Below the pieces are notes generated by a model, which saw only the letters and a list, made by a program, of their open reading frames with translations, had not been told where the DNA came from and searched no databases. This document shows positions 1 to 7,259 of a stretch of 64,000 nt of DNA, piece after piece. This stretch comes from Arthrobacter sulfonylureivorans. GTDB lineage: Bacteria; Actinomycetota; Actinomycetes; Actinomycetales; Micrococcaceae. The stretch lies in the NCBI GenBank assembly GCA_004000035.1, contig RJAE01000008.1, positions 90,331 to 154,330 on the forward strand, in the 5' to 3' direction. The translations under genes were made by a program, and so were the position numbers. Each line of letters opens with the position of its first letter. Within the stretch, counting starts at the first letter, position 1.

Positions 1-312
1 TTCGGGGTCCCGCCAGATGTTCACCCAGTGCGCGCGGCGGCCGTTGCGGCCCAAAGATGCCCTCAACCGCAGGCAGTAGACGCAGCCGGGCCGCCAGAAG
101 ATGACCACACCGCCGTCGTTCTTGTCTTTAATCGAAGCCCACGGCTCCTGCCGGCTGCCGAAGAACGGACTGATCACCCACGCGGCGGCCAGCAGCAGCG
201 CGGCAAAAACGATGCCCGCCGCCCAGTCCCCGTCCTGCCCGGATGAGACCAGCAGTGTCACCGCCGCTGCGGCAAAAGCGACTGCCCCAAACCAGCGCTC
301 GAAGCGTTTCAT
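1..312 (-). CDS. Membrane-anchored glutaredoxin-like protein (partial, 3' end beyond window)
   Basis: The gene runs off the left edge, so only the first 104 codons are visible; the start is the ATG at 310-312. Two hydrophobic segments (about residues 8-22 and 31-45) are followed by a cytosolic-type glutaredoxin fold start: VVIFWRPGCVYC carries a CxxC redox pair, and the WVNIWRDPE strand follows. This arrangement, two helices then a mycoredoxin/glutaredoxin domain, is known in actinobacteria, where such proteins are thought to reduce mixed disulfides with mycothiol near the membrane. The DGG stretch just before the redox motif (KNDGGVV) is encoded by the dispersed CCGCCGTCGT motif. It is divergent from the SurA-like lipoprotein gene. 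Confidence 0.75.
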   Translation of the reverse strand, partial: MKRFERWFGAVAFAAAAVTLLVSSGQDGDWAAGIVFAALLLAAAWVISPFFGSRQEPWASIKDKNDGGVVIFWRPGCVYCLRLRASLGRNGRRAHWVNIWRDPE

Positions 313-464
313 GGCCACAGACTACCCGGCTGCGGAAATCGCTCTCTCCACCGCGCCGGACGACCTTCCGCCCGTGGCGCCAAGGTTTCTCCCAGCTTTT
401 GCCATGCGGGCGCCCATCTGCGCAGGCTAACGTCGCACACTGGCCACCGAGATGGGAGATCAGT

Positions 465-1232
465 GTGACTAAGAAATGGTTGTTGAGCCTGGCTGTTGCC
501 GGCTCCATCGCCGTCCTCACCGCTTGCGCCGGAGCGCCCGCGGACGGCGGCGCCAGTCCGGCCGCGTCGGCCGAATCCAGCGCCGGCGCCGAGGGACAGG
601 CACAGATGCCGGAGCCGGACCTGAAGGACATCCCGGATGTGGTGGCCGAGGTCAACGGAACGAAGATCACCAAGGACAAGTTCACCGCCGCCTACGAGGG
701 CCAATTCCAGCAGATGGCCATGCAGTCCCAGATGACGGGCCAGGAGGTGGACCAGGACGCGCTGAAGAAGCAGACAGCCGAGGCCATGGTCGGCACCCAG
801 TTGCTGATCCAGGAAGCCGACCAGCGCGGCATCAAGGCGCCGCAGAAGGACGTGGACGCCGAACTGGAGAAGATGGCCAAGTCCAACGACTTCAAGACCG
901 TCGACGAGCTCCTGGCCGCCATCGAGAAACAGGGCATGGACCAGAACGAGGTCAATGCCGAGATGGAAACCCAGGTCAAGGTGAACAAGCTGATCGCCGA
1001 GGAAGCCGGCGACACCAACCCCTCCGAAAAAGAGCTGAAGGCCGCCTACGATCAGGCCAAGCAGCAGCAGGAGGCGATGGGCGAACAATCCGGCCAGAAG
1101 GCCGAGGTTCCCTCGATGGAGGAAATGCGCCCGAATCTGGAAGAGCAGGTGAAGGCGCAGAAGGAAACCGAGGCCACCCAGGCGCTGGTCACCGAGCTGC
1201 GGGAAAAGGCGGACGTCAAGATCCACCTCTGA
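465..1232 (+). CDS. SurA N-terminal domain lipoprotein
   Basis: 255 residues. The chosen start is a GTG with a GGGAG ribosome site about 8 bases upstream; it gives a clean lipoprotein signal (KKWLLSLAVAG... with lipobox LTAC, lipidated Cys at residue 21). An Ala/Ser/Gly linker follows, then a SurA/trigger-factor-like chaperone region beginning VAEVNGTKITKDKF. This fold normally binds unfolded exported proteins; the parvulin (PPIase) domain of true SurA/PrsA is not evident, so a holdase role outside the membrane is inferred. The charged C-terminal third is Glu/Lys/Gln-rich and probably helical. It stands alone and is followed by a strong hairpin. Confidence 0.85.
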   Translation: MTKKWLLSLAVAGSIAVLTACAGAPADGGASPAASAESSAGAEGQAQMPEPDLKDIPDVVAEVNGTKITKDKFTAAYEGQFQQMAMQSQMTGQEVDQDALKKQTAEAMVGTQLLIQEADQRGIKAPQKDVDAELEKMAKSNDFKTVDELLAAIEKQGMDQNEVNAEMETQVKVNKLIAEEAGDTNPSEKELKAAYDQAKQQQEAMGEQSGQKAEVPSMEEMRPNLEEQVKAQKETEATQALVTELREKADVKIHL

Positions 1233-1253
1233 TTCTGCCCAAGCCAAAAGCGT

Positions 1254-1292
1254 TCGACGCCGGTGCCCGCCTCAGGCGGGCACCGGCGTCGA
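1254..1292. terminator. Long perfect hairpin after the SurA-like gene
   Basis: A 19-base arm (1254-1272) is perfectly complementary to 1274-1292. There is no following T-run in either direction, which is common for actinobacterial hairpin terminators. It lies 21 bases after the stop of the upstream gene and 38 before the next start. Confidence 0.7.
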
Positions 1293-1329
1293 CATCTCGG
1301 TGCTGCACGCGCGCTGTCTAGACTGAGGC

Positions 1330-1695
1330 ATGTCTGCAGAAAAGAAGAACTGGCATGCCAGCCACAAGCAATCGCTTACCCGGGGCGAGCGGGCCGCGGA
1401 TGTCTTGCGCAACAGCATGGGCAGTTGGCGGCTTGTCGCGGGCTTCATTGCCGTCATGATCATCTGGGCCATCGTGAATTTTGGGCTCAGGGACCCCTGG
1501 GACCCGTATCCGTTTATCCTGCTGAACCTGTTCCTGTCCATGCTGGCCGGGCGGCAGGGCGCCATTCTGCTCATTGCCGCCAAGAGGCAGGATGCGATCG
1601 CCGCCGCCATGGCCGAACATGACTTCGAGACCGAAACTGCCGCCCGGGAAGGGATCGAACAGCTGCTGGCCATCAACCGGAACAGTTGGAGATAA
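1330..1695 (+). CDS. DUF1003 family membrane protein
   Basis: 121 residues. It carries the DUF1003 core: a first helix (WRLVAGFIAVMIIWAIVNF), the signature WDPYPFILLNLFLSMLAG, then a short charged tail with a Q/R-rich turn. The family consists of small two-helix inner-membrane proteins of unknown function. The start ATG has no ribosome site; instead TAGACT lies at 1319-1324, five bases upstream, as expected for a leaderless transcript. Confidence 0.85.
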   Translation: MSAEKKNWHASHKQSLTRGERAADVLRNSMGSWRLVAGFIAVMIIWAIVNFGLRDPWDPYPFILLNLFLSMLAGRQGAILLIAAKRQDAIAAAMAEHDFETETAAREGIEQLLAINRNSWR

Positions 1696-1761
1696 TCCGC
1701 CGGCTCCAGGAACAGGTTGCCGGACGCAGCGAGCCGCGGTAGTCGCGAGCGACAGGCGGGG

Positions 1762-1825
1762 CGGCACTGTCTACCGGCGCCACTGTCTACCGGCGGCACT
1801 GTCTACTGGCCGCATTCCCTACCGG
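1762..1825. repeat. Four degenerate 16-bp tandem repeats
   Basis: Units 1762-1777, 1778-1793, 1794-1809 and 1810-1825 share the consensus CGGCACTGTCTACCGG, with 1, 1 and 4 or so changes in later copies. The array lies between convergent genes and its right end enters the last codons of the acetyltransferase. A similar degenerate array occurs at 58941-59009. Confidence 0.75.
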
Positions 1826-2409
1826 CGGTCCGCGGCCTGGCTGGCCATCAGGGCCGGCTGCCGGACCGCCGCGTAGAGCAGCATGTCCCGGCGTTGTCCG
1901 CCGATGACCTGGTAACTGCGCAGCAGGCCTTCGCAGCTGAAGCCGGCCGCTTCGGCGGTGCGGAACGACGCCGTGTTCCACGGCTCAATGTAGAGCTCCA
2001 GCCGGTGCAGCTCCGGGATGGTCCAGCCGAAGTCCGCCAGCGCCGCCAGCGCGTCGGCCGCGCGGCCCTGTCCGCGGTGCACCGGAGCCATCAGATAGCC
2101 GGCCGTGGCCCGGCCCTGCGGCAGGTAGGTCAGCCACAGGCCAATCTGGCCCAGCGCCCGGTCCGTCTGCGCGTCCGCCACGGCGAACGAGTACCCCGCC
2201 CCGGACGTGAACCGCCCGTTCTGGCGCAAGATCCATTCCACCGCCTCGTCCTGCGGGCACGGTGACGGGATGGAACTGATCAGCGGAATGTACGGGTCCT
2301 CGGCCAGTTCCACGGCCAGCTGTGCGTCGTCGCTGCGGAACTGGCGCAGCACCACACCGCCATGCGCCGGCGGAACCTCTGGCCAAGCGAGCGGCAGGCG
2401 TGCATCCAT
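1819..2409 (-). CDS. GNAT family N-acetyltransferase (RimJ/RimL type)
   Basis: 196 residues from the ATG at 2407-2409. It shows the RimJ/RimL-like acetyltransferase pattern: VVLRQFRSDDAQLAVEL near the N-terminus, a central IGLWLTYLPQGRATAGYLMAP strand pair, the acetyl-CoA pyrophosphate loop around HRGQGRAADAL, and the C-terminal NTASFRTAEAAGFSCEGLLR segment typical of this family. It probably transfers acetyl from acetyl-CoA to an amino group of a protein or small molecule; the substrate cannot be read from sequence. A further upstream in-frame start exists at 2511 but adds residues that are unlike the family. The 3' end overlaps the 16-bp repeat array. Confidence 0.85.
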   Translation of the reverse strand: MDARLPLAWPEVPPAHGGVVLRQFRSDDAQLAVELAEDPYIPLISSIPSPCPQDEAVEWILRQNGRFTSGAGYSFAVADAQTDRALGQIGLWLTYLPQGRATAGYLMAPVHRGQGRAADALAALADFGWTIPELHRLELYIEPWNTASFRTAEAAGFSCEGLLRSYQVIGGQRRDMLLYAAVRQPALMASQAADRR

Positions 2410-2507
2410 GAATTCGATTCTGCCAGTTGCCGCCGGGTTGGCCAGCGGTTGCGACTCCGAGCCGGCCGGCTGAGCCTGAAGAAATCGGCTAGCGGCCCCT
2501 CGTGGAA

Positions 2508-2554
2508 TCACTGCGAGTGGCCCCGATCCTTTCGATCGGAGCCACTCGCAGTGA
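2508..2554. terminator. Hairpin after the formamidase gene
   Basis: Arms TCACTGCGAGTGGC (2508-2521) and its near-perfect complement (2540-2554), with an inner CCGATC/GATCGG stem. It lies 47 bases past the fmdA stop on the minus strand and can act as a rho-independent type terminator, although no T-run follows. Confidence 0.65.
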
Positions 2555-2600
2555 GGCTAAGCCACGGCATCGGTACCTTCCGGGCCGGAAGGAACCTGTG

Positions 2601-3857
2601 TTACTTGTTCTTGGCCATGGGCGCCGCCATCCTCGATTCGACCTGGTGCGGGCCTGAAGCGGAGGGCCGGACGTCGAAGTCGAAAATTGAGGTGGGCAGG
2701 TAGACGGTGGAGCATGAGTTCGGGATGTCAACGACGCCGGAGAGCCGGCCCTCGATCGGCGCGGCACCGAGCAGCAGATAGGCCTGCTCCCGGCTGTAGC
2801 CGAACTTGGTGAGGTAGTCGATGGCGTGCAGACAGGCCCGCTGATAGGACAGGTGTGAATCCAGGTACTTCTGCTCACCGTCCAGGGTCACCGAGGTTCC
2901 GGAGAACGCGAGCCATTCGCTGAACCGCGGATCCACGATACCCGGCATGAAGATGGCGTTCTCGCTGACCCCATAGGTGTCCATGCCTCCCTTGATGAGA
3001 TCGACCCGCAGGTCCAGGAAGCCGCCCATTTCGATGGCACCGCAGAAGGTGATCTCGCCGTCACCCTGGGAGAAGTGCAGGTCGCCCATCGACAGGTTGG
3101 CGCCGTTCACGAAGACCGGGTAGAAGACCCGGGTGCCCTTCGAAAAGTTCTTGATGTCCTGGTTTCCGCCGTTTTCACGAGGAGGCGCGGTACGGGCCGC
3201 TTCCCCGGCCACCCGGTCGAAATCGGATTGCGGCACGCCCCCAAGAACAGCGTCTTGCGGGAGGGGCGGCAAGGCCAGCGGCGGCACCCGGTTCGGGTCC
3301 GTCGCGATGAGGTCGCCCTCGCGCTTGTTCCATTTGGCCAGCAGCTCCGCGGACGGTGCTGTGCCCATCAGTCCGGGGTGGATCAGCCCGGTGAAGGAAA
3401 CCTCCGGAATGTGCCGCGACGAGGCTACCTGGCCGGTAAAGTCCCAGATCGCTTTGTAGGCATCCGGGAACTGCTCGGTCAGGAACCCGCCGCCGTTGTT
3501 TGTAGAAAAGATGCCGGTGTAGCCCCAGCCCTGTCCGGCCAATGGACCGGAATCTTCCTGCGGGACGGGCCCCACGTCCAGAATGTCTACCACCAGCAGG
3601 TCCCCCGGCTGCGCCCCTTCGATGGCGAAGGGACCGCTGAGCTTGTGCACGGTCGGAAGTGGGGCGTTGAGAATGTCCTCCGCCGAATCATCGTTGACGA
3701 TCGCGCCGTCAAACCATTCGCGGCAATGGACGCGGAAAACATCACCAGGCTTGACCGTAGCTACCGGCGGGATCTCCGGGTGCCACCGGTTGTGGCCAAC
3801 TTTCTCCTGGTCCTCGAATTTCTTTGTCGAATCAAGGGGGAATATAACCTCGGGCAT
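2601..3857 (-). CDS. fmdA: Formamidase (acetamidase/formamidase family)
   Basis: 418 residues, a full-length FmdA. It hydrolyses formamide (and often other short amides) to ammonia and formate in the cytoplasm, giving nitrogen. Recognisable family segments include GHNRWHPEIPPVATVKPGDVF near residue 20, GPFAIEGAQPGDLLVVDIL, GGNQDIKNFSKGT, NLSMGDLHFSQGDGE and the C-terminal AYLLLGAAPIEGR. The start ATG has an AAGGAGAG site. It is the last gene of a three-gene unit (channel, FmdB, FmdA) and its neighbours support amide use. Close relatives can act on acetamide, so substrate range is not certain. Confidence 0.95.
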   Translation of the reverse strand: MPEVIFPLDSTKKFEDQEKVGHNRWHPEIPPVATVKPGDVFRVHCREWFDGAIVNDDSAEDILNAPLPTVHKLSGPFAIEGAQPGDLLVVDILDVGPVPQEDSGPLAGQGWGYTGIFSTNNGGGFLTEQFPDAYKAIWDFTGQVASSRHIPEVSFTGLIHPGLMGTAPSAELLAKWNKREGDLIATDPNRVPPLALPPLPQDAVLGGVPQSDFDRVAGEAARTAPPRENGGNQDIKNFSKGTRVFYPVFVNGANLSMGDLHFSQGDGEITFCGAIEMGGFLDLRVDLIKGGMDTYGVSENAIFMPGIVDPRFSEWLAFSGTSVTLDGEQKYLDSHLSYQRACLHAIDYLTKFGYSREQAYLLLGAAPIEGRLSGVVDIPNSCSTVYLPTSIFDFDVRPSASGPHQVESRMAAPMAKNK

Positions 3858-3897
3858 TGTTCTCTCTCCTTAGGATGTTCGGCAAAAATAGGTTTCC

Positions 3898-4182
3898 TCA
3901 GGGCCTGGGCAGCTTTTGGTGCAGCGGGTTGGCGGTGTAGACCGGGCGATTTTTTCCCTGACCGGGCAGCCCGGTGACGACCGGCGGTTGGTGTGCACTG
4001 CGTTTGGAGTCGTCGATCAGCCGAAATTCCGCCGAGCCGGCGCGGGAAAGGTGCGGAGCGCTCATTTTCCTACGTGACGTTGCACCGCAGGACGGGCAGG
4101 GCATCGAATCCGGCGCTTCACCCATTCCACACATCAGGTCGAAAACCGCACATTCGGGGCACCGGTATTCGTAAATAGGCAT
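3898..4182 (-). CDS. fmdB: FmdB family zinc-ribbon regulatory protein
   Basis: 94 residues starting MPIYEYRCPEC, the hallmark of FmdB. Two cysteine pairs (CPEC near residue 8 and CPSC near residue 28, plus a lone Cys between) form the expected zinc ribbon, followed by a basic tail. An in-frame start 9 codons upstream is possible but the MPIYEY start matches the family. FmdB was named for regulation of the formamidase operon of Methylophilus; how it acts is not settled. It lies directly between the channel gene and fmdA, which fits co-transcription. Confidence 0.88.
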   Translation of the reverse strand: MPIYEYRCPECAVFDLMCGMGEAPDSMPCPSCGATSRRKMSAPHLSRAGSAEFRLIDDSKRSAHQPPVVTGLPGQGKNRPVYTANPLHQKLPRP

Positions 4183-4214
4183 CAGAAGCGGTTTCCTTTC
4201 CTGCTGCAAACTCC

Positions 4215-4850
4215 CTAAGCAGTGGAGGCCGTGGCTGTATCGTCAGCGGTTGTCGAATGAGGGAAGCCCCTGCTGGCCAGGAAAAAGGCCACGGCCAGGC
4301 AGATTGCTCCCGCAAGCGCCATGATCAGGGCACTGCCCCCTCCGGTCTCATATCTGTTCAGCAGCAGGAGGAACGCCGGGATGGTACCGGTCAGGAAGCT
4401 CACGAGGATGGTGAACCAACCGGTTGCGAGGGTAAGCGATTCCTTGTGCAACCCCAGCACGAGGAAGAACATGAACCACAGCGCCGCCCAGATGAGCCAG
4501 ATGGAGCCGAAGACCGGATCGTTGACCGACGTGAACTGAATAACTCCAATGATGACGGCGCAGATGGCAACGAACAGGGAGAACCAGCCCAGCCCCTCGC
4601 CGGGAAACCCAGTAACCTGGAGAATTCCGACGTAAAGGTACGTAAAACCGAAAAGATATAGCCCGGCTGCTCCGAAAATCACCGCCGGATCGTTATTTGC
4701 CTGCAGAATAATGAGCGTCGGGAAGACTACCTGCATGGTACCGACAAAAAAGTTGAGGATGGCAGCTGATTTTCCCGGAATAAGCCCCACCAGCATGAGA
4801 CCGTTGATGAACAAAACGGCACCGACATACAATAAACCGACACTGCCCAT
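4215..4850 (-). CDS. AmiS/UreI family amide or urea channel
   Basis: 211 residues, six to seven hydrophobic helices. The N-terminus MGSVGLLYVGAVLFINGL and the pattern YLYVGILQVTGFPGEGLGWFSLF match the AmiS/UreI family of hexameric channels that conduct urea or short amides across the membrane. The start at 4850 has a GGAG site; an upstream in-frame ATG at 4937 would add a non-hydrophobic leader. As first gene of the unit with fmdB and fmdA it probably brings in formamide or acetamide for the hydrolase. Confidence 0.9.
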   Translation of the reverse strand: MGSVGLLYVGAVLFINGLMLVGLIPGKSAAILNFFVGTMQVVFPTLIILQANNDPAVIFGAAGLYLFGFTYLYVGILQVTGFPGEGLGWFSLFVAICAVIIGVIQFTSVNDPVFGSIWLIWAALWFMFFLVLGLHKESLTLATGWFTILVSFLTGTIPAFLLLLNRYETGGGSALIMALAGAICLAVAFFLASRGFPHSTTADDTATASTA

Positions 4851-4902
4851 GTTCGCTCCATCGCGATACAGGTGATGCTTGAGGTGTAGCTCTGAAGAGT
4901 GT

Positions 4903-4935
4903 GGCCTAAAACCCCGCTTGGGGAGGTTAGACGCC
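4903..4935 (-). promoter_or_regulatory. Structured leader hairpin upstream of the amide operon
   Basis: Read on the minus strand, arms GGC-CTAACC-CCCC (4935-4920) and GGGG-TTAGGCC (4915-4903) fold with an AAGC loop and two small bulges; a run of four T lies inside the descending arm. It sits 50 bases before the channel start codon and downstream of a good promoter, so it may be an attenuator or a protein/ligand-responsive element. No known riboswitch class was recognised. Confidence 0.4.
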
Positions 4936-4983
4936 ACGCACCGTTATCGGCGCCCGGATAGCACGTGTTGGATAGTGCGGCCC

Positions 4984-5013
4984 AGCATAGTGGGCAAAAT
5001 TCTGGAGTGTCAA
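4984..5013 (-). promoter_or_regulatory. Sigma-70 type promoter of the amide operon
   Basis: TTGACA (5013-5008) and TATGCT (4989-4984) are separated by 18 bases, reading toward the channel gene. The surrounding DNA is locally AT-rich. The transcript would carry a leader of roughly 125 bases. Confidence 0.6.
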
Positions 5014-5055
5014 CGGCGTGGCGTTTAACCTGCGCGGACGGTTTAAATTGTCGGG

Positions 5056-5421
5056 TTAAAGCAGCGCCAGGGCCAGTCCGGCGGCCGCTGCCGCAACGGT
5101 AACGATCAGCGTGCCCGCCGCATTGATCAGGGCAAGGATCGGCCGTCGGGCTTGCAGGAGGCGGACGGTGTCCACGCTCGCCGTGCTGAAGGTGGTGTAG
5201 CCGCCCAGAAACCCGGTTCCCAGCACGGTCTGCAGGGCAGCCGGGGCGCCGTGAAAAATGATGGCTCCGGCGAGGAATCCCATGAGCAGCGAACCGCTGA
5301 CGTTGACCAGCATGGTGCCCAGGGGCAGCTCGCCACGGAAGCGTGAACTGATCAGCCCGCCGAGCACAAACCGGGCCACCGCGCCCGCCCCGCCGGCAAG
5401 CATCACCAGAAGGATGGTCAT
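5056..5421 (-). CDS. crcB: Fluoride exporter subunit Fluc/CrcB
   Basis: 121 residues, four helices. It has the CrcB signatures GTMLVNVSGSLLMGF (helix 2, with the pore Asn) and TGFLGGYTTFSTAS (helix 3, with the Phe/Ser/Thr lining the fluoride path). Fluc channels are dual-topology dimers that let fluoride leave the cell. The start ATG (5421) overlaps the stop of the second crcB gene in an ATGA, so the two are translated together; in actinobacteria such pairs form a heterodimer of fixed opposite orientation. Confidence 0.93.
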   Translation of the reverse strand: MTILLVMLAGGAGAVARFVLGGLISSRFRGELPLGTMLVNVSGSLLMGFLAGAIIFHGAPAALQTVLGTGFLGGYTTFSTASVDTVRLLQARRPILALINAAGTLIVTVAAAAAGLALALL

Positions 5422-5897
5422 GTCAGGTCCGTTTCGGCGCCACCGGCGTTCCCGGGACCGGTGGCGGCACGGCGGGCGGCAGCCACCCACACCCCGGCCG
5501 CAGCCGTTGCCAGCCCACCAATCACGGACAGCAGCATAAAGGCCACGGCATCGGCCATCCTGTCGGCTGCCAGGAGAAGATTGGCGTCCAGGGCAAGGGT
5601 GCTGTACGTGGTGAAGGCTCCCAAGAACCCTGTACCAGCGAGCAGCCGCAACGTCCGCCGTGCGCCAACATCAGGGCCACGCCGTGCAAGTGCCTCCAGT
5701 AACAGGCCGAGCGCGAAAGCCCCGCAGAGATTGATGACCAGGGTCGGCAACGGCCAGCCGTCCGGCGAGGGGATGGCCGTATTCAGCCAGTACCGGCACA
5801 GGGTGCCCAGAGCCCCACCGCCCATGACCATCAACATGGCGGGAAGCTGCAGGTGCAGCGGTCTGGAGCCGGGGCGTTCGCGGCCGCCGCGGCTCAT
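5418..5897 (-). CDS. crcB: Fluoride exporter subunit Fluc/CrcB, second paralogue
   Basis: 159 residues. After an about 20-residue basic N-terminus it has the same four-helix plan: GTLCRYWLN at helix 1, PTLVINLCGAFALGL at helix 2 and GTGFLGAFTTYSTLALD at helix 3. It differs from the downstream paralogue in loop charges, as expected if the two subunits insert in opposite directions. It is the first gene of the pair. No fluoride riboswitch was recognised in the 110 bases upstream. Confidence 0.93.
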   Translation of the reverse strand: MSRGGRERPGSRPLHLQLPAMLMVMGGGALGTLCRYWLNTAIPSPDGWPLPTLVINLCGAFALGLLLEALARRGPDVGARRTLRLLAGTGFLGAFTTYSTLALDANLLLAADRMADAVAFMLLSVIGGLATAAAGVWVAAARRAATGPGNAGGAETDLT

Positions 5898-6008
5898 GGG
5901 CTCACCCTGCTGGGCAACTGGCTACGCAACAGCACATCAGCCAGTCTAGGGTTTCCCGGCCGGGTTCAAGGGATAACCGACACGGCGAAATCCTGCCCCG
6001 CGCTGCGG

Positions 6009-7259
6009 CTACCCGCCGTGCGCGGCCGGAACGGCGGTCAACAGCTGCAGCAGCGCCTCGCCGGGGCCCACCCCGTTAATAACGTAGTCGCCCACCGCCT
6101 GCTGCCGGTAGGTGGCGGGGTTGTGCGAGGAGATGGTCCTGGCGTTGCGCCACAGTCTGTCCAGCTGCCGCGAGCTGGAGGTTGCGGACGCGCCGCCGAC
6201 TTCGAAGATCCGCGAGATCAGCCGCAGTACCTGGTCAATGACGATGGGCTGGATCCCAAAGACGTGGGCGTCAGCACGGGAAAAATCGTCGACGACGGCG
6301 GTGCCCTGCTGCTGCGCCGCGCTCGCCTGCTGCACGGTGCGCGCCGCCGCGAGGACCGCGGCCTTCACCGTTTCCACGGTGCCGAAGGCCTCGCCGATGA
6401 TCTGCAGGGATACCTGGTCCTTGGTGGGCGCGATGGCCGGATTGAACAGATTGCGGTTGCGCGACCGGACAAAGTCGGTGATCTCCTCCAGTGCCGCCAA
6501 CGCGATGCCGGCCAGGTTGGCCAGGTGCACCAGCTGATACACCGCGTGCTGGATGCCGCCGCCTGCTTCCTCGCTCCCGCGGAAGTGCAGGAAGCGCGGG
6601 TCCACTTCCACGTCGACGAACTCTGCGGTGCCGGAGCCGGTCAGCCGCTGGCCGAAACCGTCCCAGTCGTCGTGGACGCTCACGCCGGCGGCACCCGTGC
6701 TGACCTGGACCGTGGCGAAGCCCGCTTCCCCCGTTTCCGGATGCGCCGCGAGCACGCTCACCACTATCCAGTCGGCAAAGATCGATCCGGTGGCGTAGTA
6801 CTTGGTGCCGTTGAGCAGCAGCCTGCCGTCCTGTTCCACCACCCGGGTGGATTGGGCGGCGAAGGTTCCGGTGCGCTCGCTCTCCGCGTTGCCCACCAAG
6901 GCACCTGCGGAGAGCTCGGCCAGCCAGTGGTCACGGTAGCCGGTTTCCGGATGTGCCAGCACAAATTCGGTAAACCCGATGTGGCCACGCAGCGCCTGCG
7001 GGATATTCGAGTCTGCGGCACCCAGGCCAATCAGCAACCGGGCCACCTGGTCCACGGTGGCGCCGAAGCCGCCGGCCTGCACCGGAACGCGGAGCCGGCC
7101 GAAGCCTGCTTCGCGCAACCAGCCGATCTCCTCAAACGGCAGTCTCCGGTCCCGCTCCCGCTCGAGGGCGCCTTCGCGGATCCGGCTGAACACCGGCTGG
7201 AAAATCGCGTCCAGTTCCTGGTCCGTGGCGGCGCGGGATTCAGAAACGGTGTGGCTCAC
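6009..7259 (-). CDS. Flavin-dependent monooxygenase of the acyl-CoA dehydrogenase fold (SfnC/DszC-like)
   Basis: 416 residues. The three-part acyl-CoA dehydrogenase fold is visible: helical N-domain (LPFEEIGWLREAGFGRLRVP), beta middle domain (LLLNGTKYYATGSIFADWI; WDGFGQRLTGSGTAEFVDV) and helical C-domain ending HNPATYRQQAVGDYVING. This C-terminal HNP pattern and the GTKYYATG strand are typical of the DszC/SfnC monooxygenases that use reduced flavin supplied by a separate reductase. It overlaps the ABC ATPase gene by four bases (ATGA) and is therefore part of the importer operon. The likely role is oxidation of an imported organosulfur compound; substrate is inferred from family and from the second monooxygenase nearby. 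Confidence 0.85.
   Translation of the reverse strand: MSHTVSESRAATDQELDAIFQPVFSRIREGALERERDRRLPFEEIGWLREAGFGRLRVPVQAGGFGATVDQVARLLIGLGAADSNIPQALRGHIGFTEFVLAHPETGYRDHWLAELSAGALVGNAESERTGTFAAQSTRVVEQDGRLLLNGTKYYATGSIFADWIVVSVLAAHPETGEAGFATVQVSTGAAGVSVHDDWDGFGQRLTGSGTAEFVDVEVDPRFLHFRGSEEAGGGIQHAVYQLVHLANLAGIALAALEEITDFVRSRNRNLFNPAIAPTKDQVSLQIIGEAFGTVETVKAAVLAAARTVQQASAAQQQGTAVVDDFSRADAHVFGIQPIVIDQVLRLISRIFEVGGASATSSSRQLDRLWRNARTISSHNPATYRQQAVGDYVINGVGPGEALLQLLTAVPAAHGG

Noticed and set aside
5898-6008. Fluoride riboswitch before the Fluc genes
   Set aside because: No crcB-motif core was found in the 111 bases upstream.
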